7,314 nt of DNA, from NCBI GenBank assembly GCA_018659505.1, contig JABJMI010000052.1, positions 1-7,314 of the forward strand, given 5' to 3'. The DNA is from Planctomicrobium sp. Its GTDB lineage: Bacteria > Planctomycetota > Planctomycetia > Planctomycetales > Planctomycetaceae. Positions within the stretch are counted from its first letter, which is position 1, and each line of letters begins with the position of its first letter. The notes beneath the pieces are model-generated. The model was not told the origin of the DNA. It was given only the letters and a program-made list of their open reading frames with translations, and made no database searches. This document shows, piece after piece, positions 1 through 5,880 of this stretch. Made by a program: the position numbers and the translations under genes.

Positions 1-52
1 CGACGGGATCTTGATAGAAGCCAGCATGCTGGCTTCTATCAAGATCCCGTCG
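1..52. repeat. Perfect 52-bp palindrome at the window edge (probable fold-back artefact)
   Basis: Bases 1-26 are the exact reverse complement of bases 27-52, with no spacer (centre GCATGC, 24-29). It begins exactly at base 1, so it may continue to the left. It lies inside the coding frame of the partial secreted protein. The right arm encodes plausible protein (IDDGILIEAS) and the left arm only its antisense (MLASIKIPS). That asymmetry suggests the left arm is a copy folded back at a contig end rather than a functional site. Confidence 0.9.
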
Positions 53-456
53 TCAATGCCGGTTTCCGATTCAAACCCCATCGGTCGTGCCCCAAACAGC
101 CCGCTGAAACTCAAACCCGACTGGCCACTGATGTCAATATTGCCCCAAAGGATCATCGCCGGATTGGTTTGGCTGCTGCCGTTCAGGTCTTCAGCCCGCC
201 AGTAGCCTACACCAGACTGGTTGGTGAAAGTCTGACCGAACCCCGAAGTGGTTCCATCTCCTGGATCGTCCGTGCGGAAGAAGTAGTCACCATCATTCGA
301 AAACAATCCGTCAGTACCGCCGCGGCTGGTGACTCGCATACCCGACGTCGGATTCACCCCGCTCTCAAAACTGTCAGTCCAAAAGACGATGCCCCCTAAA
401 ACTAAATTTGCATAAAAAGAGAACAAGAAGGTAATTATACAAATACGGCTTCGCAT
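1..456 (-). CDS. Partial secreted protein, N-terminal 152 codons, runs off the left edge
   Basis: Open from an ATG at 456-454 to the window edge with no stop. A GGAG on the minus strand (466-469) sits 9 nt before the ATG. Residues 1-21 (MRSRICIITF... to about LVLG) form a basic then hydrophobic signal peptide, so the product is exported. The mature part is rich in Gly, Ser, Asp and Thr. It has the pattern FESG...GGTDG...DYFFRTDDPGDG...GYWRAEDLN...NIDISGQSGLSFSGLFGA...IDDGILIEAS, which resembles all-beta extracellular domains in planctomycete and Bacteroidetes secreted proteins; family relatives usually continue with something like 'SIDGG'. Here the last nine codons (MLASIKIPS) lie inside the second arm of a perfect palindrome and are probably not native. 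A C-terminal sorting signal such as PEP-CTERM is possible but lies outside the window. No specific function can be assigned. Confidence 0.72.
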   Translation of the reverse strand, partial: MRSRICIITFLFSFYANLVLGGIVFWTDSFESGVNPTSGMRVTSRGGTDGLFSNDGDYFFRTDDPGDGTTSGFGQTFTNQSGVGYWRAEDLNGSSQTNPAMILWGNIDISGQSGLSFSGLFGARPMGFESETGIDDGILIEASMLASIKIPS

Positions 457-668
457 CTCAGACTACTCCAAGGAATAACAGAGGAATTGTAAACATCAAT
501 TGATTTTTATTAAGTTCGGGTTCGTTGCAGCATTCCTGGAGATCGAAATGCCATCCGTGAAGGTTGTTGATTCGACATTTGATTAGGGAGAGAATTCTTT
601 CACTTTCCTTACGTACACACCTTGAAGCAATATTCTCTTCACGAATCTGCAAAAAGAAAAAATATTTC

Positions 669-718
669 GCTGATTCGATTTCTGAGTATTCCAAATGGAA
701 TGTTGAAATCGAGATAGC
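669..718. promoter_or_regulatory. Long imperfect inverted repeat / hairpin in the divergent intergenic region
   Basis: Arms TCGATTTC (675-682) and GAAATCGA (705-712) are perfectly complementary. Nested inside, ATTCCA (688-693) and TGGAAT (696-701) are complementary around two bases. Between them, AGT (685-687) pairs with GTT (702-704) using wobbles, leaving a 2-nt bulge. Outside, GCTG (669-672) pairs with TAGC (715-718) including one G-T wobble. As DNA it could be a dyad operator for a regulator between divergent promoters. As RNA it would be a long stem in the 5' leader of the sigma transcript if transcription starts upstream. T-runs lie near both ends (728-733 on plus, 657-662 on minus), but the stem is not GC-rich and the runs are not adjacent, so terminator function is uncertain. 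Confidence 0.45.
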
Positions 719-920
719 ACTTCGATGTTTTTTACCGGTCGGGAATCGATTCGCGTTCAAATTTTCAATGAAGTATTAGAATCCAAGCTTGACCGTTATT
801 GTTCATGATGAAGACGTAGAGTTATTCAGCAATTGCTGCTCTGAACTGCCAAATTTCAGATTGATGAACAATCTTCAACTTCGCGACGCGAAAATGAAGA
901 CCGGACGGGTATATGACTGT

Positions 921-924
921 GGAG
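921..924 (+). promoter_or_regulatory. Ribosome binding site deciding the sigma factor start
   Basis: GGAG is followed by 8 nt and then ATG at 933. The alternative in-frame starts, TTG at 789 and ATG at 894, have no comparable Shine-Dalgarno sequence. The protein from 933 begins a few residues before the PET-x-x-SLL-x-RL stretch where planctomycete relatives usually begin. Confidence 0.65.
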
Positions 925-932
925 CGAATGAC

Positions 933-1526
933 ATGCAACCTTTACCTGAAACAAACGAAAGCTTGCTGGTTCGTCTTGCTGATGCGTCGGATGCAGCGGC
1001 ATGGGATGAATTTGTGGCAATCTATCGCCCTATGATTGTGAGAATTGGGTTGGGGCGGGGATTGCAGGCCTGCGATGCAGATGACATTGCGCAGCAGGTA
1101 TTAATGTCGGTTTCGCGGGCGATCGGCAACTGGAAGAAGGATCCTTCAAAAGGAACTTTTCGCAGTTGGCTTAGAACAATTGCCCGAAACGCAATCATCA
1201 ATCAGTTCCAGCGAGGAACGAACATCGATGCTGTCGGAGGGAGTGGGTTCTTGAATATTTGCCATTCGGTCGAGTCCGATGAGGAGATTGACCAATGGAT
1301 TGATTCCGAGCACGAGAGGGCGACCATTCGCCTTGCTGCATCGCGTGTCAATGGAAAGGTGTCATTAGCAACATGGCTGTCGTTTTGGCGAACAGCTAAC
1401 GGCGAAGCGGCGAATGTTGTTGCGGATGACCTTGGACTCTCGGTTGGCAAAGTCTATGGCGCAAGAGGGCGTGTTATGAAATTGTTGCGTAAAGAGGTTG
1501 AGGACATCAGCAATCAAGACAAGTAA
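933..1526 (+). CDS. ECF-like RNA polymerase sigma factor, planctomycete kinase-linked type
   Basis: A 197-aa protein, the usual size for an ECF sigma factor, which directs core RNA polymerase to a specific promoter set. Region 2 spans residues about 22-94: AAAWDEFVAIYRP, then the conserved helix DADDIAQQVLMSVSRAIGNW (48-67) and GTFRSWLRTIARNAIINQFQR (74-94), which contacts core polymerase and the -10 element. A variable acidic linker (95-130) follows. Region 4 is at about 145-190: ATWLSFWRTA, then the helix-turn-helix DDLGLSVGKVYGARGRVMKLLRKEV, which reads the -35 element. The PET-x-x-SLL start, the TW-x-x-FWRTA motif and SVG-x-VY-x-AR/KSRVM are typical of planctomycete sigma factors. The TAA at 1524-1526 touches an ATG at 1527, and the kinase lies directly downstream on the same strand, so the two are very likely cotranscribed. 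The kinase's zinc finger is the probable partner (inference). A longer reading from TTG at 789 (245 aa) is less likely. Confidence 0.88.
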   Translation: MQPLPETNESLLVRLADASDAAAWDEFVAIYRPMIVRIGLGRGLQACDADDIAQQVLMSVSRAIGNWKKDPSKGTFRSWLRTIARNAIINQFQRGTNIDAVGGSGFLNICHSVESDEEIDQWIDSEHERATIRLAASRVNGKVSLATWLSFWRTANGEAANVVADDLGLSVGKVYGARGRVMKLLRKEVEDISNQDK

Positions 1527-1594
1527 ATGTGGCTCGAAATACAGACAACCCAGAATGAGCGAACTTTACGTCCCGTAAGTGGCAATTTTTCAGT

Positions 1595-1598
1595 GAGG
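1595..1598 (+). promoter_or_regulatory. Ribosome binding site deciding the kinase start
   Basis: GAGG in the context GTGAGGA, 9 nt before ATG at 1608. The earlier ATG at 1527, abutting the sigma stop, lacks a good Shine-Dalgarno at proper spacing, although translational coupling could still use it. The 27 extra residues from 1527 show no recognisable motif, and the zinc-finger region starts shortly after 1608. Confidence 0.5.
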
Positions 1599-1607
1599 AA
1601 TACTTCG

Positions 1608-4600
1608 ATGCAAGTGGAACCCGAGTATCATTGCTGTAGCGAACACGAGTTTCATGCTTATTTGAACGATACGCTAGCAATTGCGAGAGTTGCTGAGATT
1701 GAAGCACATCTCTCGGATTGTGAAAGCTGCCAATGCAGTCTAGAAAACGCAGTGTCAGACGCAGAAGATTGGAAGAAAACAGAGTCGCTTCTTCGGTCGG
1801 ATGGATTGGACTTGGAAGTGCTCAGTTTGGCTTCCAGTGGAACACGGACAATTGCCCCTATCTCTCAAGGTGATGCTGACCTTCTTTCACGCGAAATTCG
1901 AGGGTGGCTTGATCCTACAGATGACCCAAAAATGCTCGGGAGGTTTGCTGGATATGAAATCATAGGTGTGATTGGTCACGGAGGAATGGGAATTGTACTA
2001 AAGGGTTTTGAGTCTTCATTGAATCGTTACGTGGCGATCAAGGTTTTGGCACCTCGCTTGGCGACAAATGGGACTGCACGGATGCGATTTGCAAGGGAGG
2101 CGCGCGCTGCTGCTGCCGTTTTGCACGAGAATGTGATTGCCATTCACCGAGTTGATGAATGGCACGGGCTTCCATTTTTAGTGATGCCGTACGTAGCAGG
2201 CGTTTCGTTGCAAAAGCGTATTGATGAAGACGGTCCTCTTTCAATTGAGTCAACACTGCGAATTGGTTTACAAGTCGCAACTGGGTTGATGGCAGCCCAT
2301 GAGCAGGGGCTGGTACATCGTGATATCAAGCCCGCCAATTTGCTCCTTGATCAAGGAGTTGACCGTGTCACCATCACTGACTTTGGACTCGCACGCGCAG
2401 CTGATGATGCATCTATGACTCGCAGTGGTGTGATTGCTGGGACGCCTCAATACATGTCTCCGGAGCAGACCGACGGAGGGAATGTTGATGCGCGTAGTGA
2501 CCTATTTAGCCTAGGGAGTGTCTTATACGCCATGGCATCCGGGCGTCCACCGTTTCGAGGGGACGGAAGCTTCGAAGTATTGAAACGAGTGAGTTCGGAA
2601 AAGGCCAAATCGCTGAGGGAAATTGATTCAGCAATCCCTGTGTGGTTTGAGAATTTAGTCATCACATTGCATGAAAAATCAGCTAAAAACCGACCACAAT
2701 CGGCCGTCGAAGTTCAAAAACTTTTGAATGCCTGTTTGCTATCAATCACAGAGCGGTCGCAATCCGTACCTCAAGAATTACTGTCTCCATCAAAACGAGG
2801 GATGAACAGGAAGCGAGTAGCAGCCTTAGGACTTTTTGCGATTATTGTGTCAGTCTTCCTGTTCATATCTCAGGCTCAGTTCACACAACAAAATGAAAAC
2901 GCCGAAAATGCATCCCTTGTTGAAAATGCGGAATCGAAGGCTATAGAATCGCTGCAAGGCAGTGGCAAAGATTCGCAAAGCGAAAAGTCAATTCTGGAGT
3001 CTCCCGACAACGACTATGGGCAACCATTCACGACACCAGAAGAGTTGATGGCGTTCATCGAAACTCGCTTGGAGGCAGACGACTTCAAGGCATTCGCGTC
3101 TCAGCTGACGGATGATGCCGCAGCCGAATTGGCGGGTATGGTACTGCTGAGCGCGTCGACCGTACCGAACGTCGATTCGGATAGGCGACAAAATGGTGAA
3201 GCTACGGCGATAGCAAAGGAGCTTTCTGACTATCACTCCGTAGATGAAGTGATGCGGCGATGGTCGAAGCCAAGCCCAGCCGCGAATGTAACAATAGTTC
3301 CCGGCAACGCCATCCGTTCAAACTTAGTATCAGCATTCGGCGGATCCGGTATCGAACCAAACAATTTCAGCTATGGATTAGCATCCATGCGCAGGGTTGC
3401 CGAAACGGTCACCGACCATCGCAGGTTCAGTGTCGAAATGATGCAAGCGTTGTCGAACATAGCTGACTATCAGATATTTGGAAATTCTGGCGACTCGTTG
3501 ACCTGGCATGTACAACAATCGGATGACGAAGCAAAGATTGCAATCCTGACGCAGCCAGAGTCTAAAGGTAGGGATGACGCCATTCCACGGTTTGATTTTG
3601 CGGACTCTCCAAACATTCCGTCGGATGCGGCTGTTCATCGTATTCGATTGAAGCGAATTGACGGACGTTGGTTGATCTCAAGTCTGATTGCAGACGCTGG
3701 CATCCGATGGGGTGATGCTGTTGACGGCATACGGTTGGGAACGCGACCTGTCCAGTTTGCGAAACGTTCGACTCGATTCCGACACGGTGATAAACTGGAT
3801 TTCGAGATCTGGATCAGGAATGATTCGAGGGAAACAATATTGCTTCCTCGCGACTCGGCAATGATGTACCGTCCCAAAGCAGAAGAAAAGAGAATCAATC
3901 TGCTGGGAGAGGCAAGCTATTCGGCGCAGTTCGGTTCGGCTCAGCCGGCCACCGTTCTCAACCCCGGACAAGCCAACAGATGGATGGGAACGTTTTGCAG
4001 CATCGTCTCGCCAGATTCTGAGCAAGTCGATGATTGGCCAAAGGACTTGCGGCTCGCGCCCGGGGCGTACCCTATGTTTGCAGAAGTTAATGTACGATAC
4101 AAAACGGAGGGCTCCCCTGCAGGCAAGACGAAAAAAATTCTCCTGCGGTCGGCGACAACTCAAATTCAAGTTTTCCCTGCCGCTCACCTGTTAGTTCATT
4201 CGCTTTACCAACCTGCTAAACCTCGGCGAGGAGGTGTTCAGCGAAAGGTGAGGATCAACAAGGACAACGGGCCAGGAGAAGTTTGCACAGCATACCTGGA
4301 CTACGAACCCATCATTGACGAGGACGATATCCTCGCCGTTGAGACTCGCGCAGATGACTCAGAACAGCAAAGTTTTTCCGTATGGCTGACTCTACGGTCA
4401 AAGGCAACGGAACGTCTTTTAAAGGGCGGTCAGCGTAGTCATGGCGTGTCTCTCAGTGGATCGAGATTCGGCCAAGCCGTGTTTCTAGACGAAGAACTGA
4501 TTTCAACGCTGATGCTGAGAACGCCCTTTTCTGACAATACCATGCGGATCGGTTCTGGACTTACACTGGTTCGGGCCGAGCACCTAGCGGATCAAATCCG

Positions 4601-5363
4601 TAAACTCGTGAGTCAGACTGACCACGATTTGACACAAGAGAAGACGAAATCGTCAACACGCCATCTCGTCGTCACTGGCACCGACGAGAAGACTGAGGCA
4701 ACGGTTCAGAATCACGCCAGAGAGCAAGAACGAATCCTCTCTGAGGATCGCTCTTTAGATAAGGTAATGCGAAATCCGCTGCCTGTCGATCGCTCGAAAT
4801 TGTCACCAGACATGGAGGGGCGTGACGTGGTGATGACCTTCAGAATTGCCAAAAGCTTCGCAATTCGCGGTTTCGTTCCAGTGGGAGCCACACCGACGTT
4901 TGGCATTACGCCAGTAGCAGATGAGGCAGCTCCTAAATTAACGGTACTGGTGTCCGGCAATGCTGCGAAAGTACTCCGCCACTTGCGTTATCACCCCGCT
5001 TCCCCCTCCGATAAGGACCAGCTCGAGGGCGCTGTGGTCGAGGCTCATGGTAATCTGAAAGTCTTTCGAGAGGGCGAGCTATACCAGCTCAGTATTCGAG
5101 ACTGGGACGGCCTGCTTCTGAAGTCAGTCAATCGAACTGCGCAGTCTAGCCCAGGACCGAATGATGGTGGAACTCTATTTGCCAACAACTCCATGCAGAT
5201 CGCATCAGGACTCACACAGAGGCCTGCAAATACGGTCGCCAATTCCGCTGTTCAGAATTCCTCTTCGTACGACATTCAAGACAGTCTGGTCACGTTTACA
5301 TTATACTGGCACACAAGAAAACGCAACTTTGAGTACTTACGGAATTGGGTGGGTGATCGGTGA
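1608..5363 (+). CDS. Membrane Ser/Thr protein kinase with anti-sigma-like zinc finger and large ectodomain, probably frameshifted near its C-terminus
   Basis: 1251 aa from ATG 1608 (1278 aa if ATG 1527 is used). Residue numbers count from 1608. Residues 9-45 hold a zinc-finger anti-sigma motif (Cys9/10, then H34-x3-C38-x2-C41). Residues 116-373 form a complete Hanks-type kinase: glycine loop GHGGMGIV (123-130), VAIK lysine K145, helix-C E164, HRDIKPAN with D239 and N244, DFG at 258-260, GTPQYMSPEQ. All catalytic residues are present, so it should phosphorylate Ser/Thr in the cytoplasm. A basic patch (KRGMNRKR) precedes one transmembrane helix at about 404-423. Outside follow an Asn/Glu/Ser-rich linker (424-471), a helical segment (473-518), an all-beta module with WGDAVDGIRLG (697-858), a SecD P1-head-like module (891-999) and an OB-fold-like module (1068-1173). 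The last ~19 codons (from about 5305) do not look native. The continuation is a trypsin-like domain in the +1 frame. It is placed directly behind a sigma factor gene and probably regulates it. Confidence 0.85.
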   Translation: MQVEPEYHCCSEHEFHAYLNDTLAIARVAEIEAHLSDCESCQCSLENAVSDAEDWKKTESLLRSDGLDLEVLSLASSGTRTIAPISQGDADLLSREIRGWLDPTDDPKMLGRFAGYEIIGVIGHGGMGIVLKGFESSLNRYVAIKVLAPRLATNGTARMRFAREARAAAAVLHENVIAIHRVDEWHGLPFLVMPYVAGVSLQKRIDEDGPLSIESTLRIGLQVATGLMAAHEQGLVHRDIKPANLLLDQGVDRVTITDFGLARAADDASMTRSGVIAGTPQYMSPEQTDGGNVDARSDLFSLGSVLYAMASGRPPFRGDGSFEVLKRVSSEKAKSLREIDSAIPVWFENLVITLHEKSAKNRPQSAVEVQKLLNACLLSITERSQSVPQELLSPSKRGMNRKRVAALGLFAIIVSVFLFISQAQFTQQNENAENASLVENAESKAIESLQGSGKDSQSEKSILESPDNDYGQPFTTPEELMAFIETRLEADDFKAFASQLTDDAAAELAGMVLLSASTVPNVDSDRRQNGEATAIAKELSDYHSVDEVMRRWSKPSPAANVTIVPGNAIRSNLVSAFGGSGIEPNNFSYGLASMRRVAETVTDHRRFSVEMMQALSNIADYQIFGNSGDSLTWHVQQSDDEAKIAILTQPESKGRDDAIPRFDFADSPNIPSDAAVHRIRLKRIDGRWLISSLIADAGIRWGDAVDGIRLGTRPVQFAKRSTRFRHGDKLDFEIWIRNDSRETILLPRDSAMMYRPKAEEKRINLLGEASYSAQFGSAQPATVLNPGQANRWMGTFCSIVSPDSEQVDDWPKDLRLAPGAYPMFAEVNVRYKTEGSPAGKTKKILLRSATTQIQVFPAAHLLVHSLYQPAKPRRGGVQRKVRINKDNGPGEVCTAYLDYEPIIDEDDILAVETRADDSEQQSFSVWLTLRSKATERLLKGGQRSHGVSLSGSRFGQAVFLDEELISTLMLRTPFSDNTMRIGSGLTLVRAEHLADQIRKLVSQTDHDLTQEKTKSSTRHLVVTGTDEKTEATVQNHAREQERILSEDRSLDKVMRNPLPVDRSKLSPDMEGRDVVMTFRIAKSFAIRGFVPVGATPTFGITPVADEAAPKLTVLVSGNAAKVLRHLRYHPASPSDKDQLEGAVVEAHGNLKVFREGELYQLSIRDWDGLLLKSVNRTAQSSPGPNDGGTLFANNSMQIASGLTQRPANTVANSAVQNSSSYDIQDSLVTFTLYWHTRKRNFEYLRNWVGDR

Positions 5364-5862
5364 CAACGGCATGATCGTTGCCCCTTCATTGAACATGCCG
5401 GAATGCGAAGACGAACTAATCACAGTCCGTAGACCAGATGGCAAAGAAGGTTCTGCACGCCGAATCGAAACTTGCGGCGATATCACGTTACTGCAATCAG
5501 ACACCGCGATCGGCGTGCCTGTGATTTCACTCGACGATTCACCGGAAGTTCGAGATGGCGACACCATTTCAGGTCTCCTCAACGGAACAGATTCCGTCGT
5601 CGGAAAAGTGGTAAAATCTAGCGCCACGGTTGTCGTCTCAGATATCGGGATTTTTCGATTCTCGCCACCGTTGCGATTCTACAAAGTCATTCGTACCAGT
5701 CTTAAACTCGACGAAGCAACGCATTCGGGAGCACCACTGCTGACATCCGACGGCAAGGTTGCGGGCATGTTATTCACAAGCCCGGTGACAACGAGTGCGG
5801 CAATGGTCGTAAGCTTTACAGAATTCTTCATCGAGTCGATTTCAAAGTTTCTAGGGAATTGA
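5305..5862 (+). CDS. Trypsin-like (degenerate) C-terminal domain of the kinase, in the +1 frame
   Basis: About 185 codons ending at TGA 5860-5862. The pattern is that of chymotrypsin/DegP-fold domains: GIGWVIGDNGMIVAPS, then GDITLLQSD, RDGDTISGLL, GKVVKSS and the terminal THSGAPLLTSDGKVAGMLF. The Ser195-type serine (codon 5725-5727, in SGAPL) and an Asp in GDITLL (5479-5481) are present. The catalytic His position reads Leu (5389-5391, VAPSLNM where TNAHVV is usual), so proteolysis is unlikely and a binding or sensing role more likely. The frame stays open upstream to an ATG at 5161, but before about 5300 that reading is Arg/Pro-rich and unlike protein, whereas the kinase frame there reads naturally (YDIQDSLVTFTL). 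No ribosome binding site supports an independent start. It is best read as the C-terminus of the kinase, separated by a one-base indel (net skip of one base, or loss of two) between about 5301 and 5337. Joined at 5304, the product is 1417 aa. Confidence 0.7.
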   Translation, partial: TGTQENATLSTYGIGWVIGDNGMIVAPSLNMPECEDELITVRRPDGKEGSARRIETCGDITLLQSDTAIGVPVISLDDSPEVRDGDTISGLLNGTDSVVGKVVKSSATVVVSDIGIFRFSPPLRFYKVIRTSLKLDEATHSGAPLLTSDGKVAGMLFTSPVTTSAAMVVSFTEFFIESISKFLGN

Positions 5863-5880
5863 GGTCTTTGGTTCAATCGG
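5863..5880. other. Convergent intergenic gap of 18 bp
   Basis: The stop of the trypsin-like frame (5860-5862) and that of the DUF1501 gene (5881-5883, minus) face each other across 18 bp. No GC-rich stem with a T-run is visible here, so any terminator must lie inside the opposite gene or be factor-dependent. Confidence 0.6.

Larger units (their letters stand above)
457..932. other. Divergent AT-rich intergenic region
   Basis: This region separates the minus-strand secreted-protein gene from the plus-strand sigma factor gene and should hold both promoters. It is visibly richer in A and T than the flanking genes, with A/T tracts at 651-667 and 728-733. Its clearest structure is the imperfect hairpin at 669-718; there is also a 10-bp palindrome GAATCGATTC at 743-752. 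A minus-strand TACAAT (486-491), about 30 nt before the secreted gene's ATG, could be a -10 box, but no convincing -35 pairs with it. No clear promoter for the sigma gene was recognised. The sigma frame stays open upstream to a TTG at 789, after an in-frame TAG at 777-779, but residues encoded by 789-932 do not resemble the family, so this part is treated as leader. Confidence 0.5.

Noticed and set aside
458..760. Minus-strand open frame of 100 codons just upstream of the secreted-protein gene
   Set aside because: It runs through the AT-rich intergenic hairpin, has no family-like motif or convincing ribosome binding site, and its Lys/Asn/Phe-rich composition follows from local AT content.
789..932. 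N-terminal extension of the sigma factor from TTG 789
   Set aside because: The 48 extra residues do not resemble the family, TTG is a weak start without a good Shine-Dalgarno, and ATG 933 has GGAG at 8 nt.
3678..4187. Minus-strand open frame of 169 codons inside the kinase gene
   Set aside because: It is antisense to a well-supported coding region, with Arg/Ser/Cys-rich composition and no recognisable motif.
5161..5300. ATG at 5161 as an independent start for the trypsin-like ORF
   Set aside because: The encoded 47 residues are Arg/Pro/His-rich and unlike a domain or signal peptide, while the kinase frame over the same bases reads naturally. No ribosome binding site is evident.
5355..5366. 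Programmed +1 frameshift at the kinase stop (CGG TGA C, a leaky-looking stop context)
   Set aside because: Shifting there would join the right frames but would lose GIGWVIGD, which is already encoded in the +1 frame upstream and fits the trypsin fold. The frame change must therefore be earlier than this stop.
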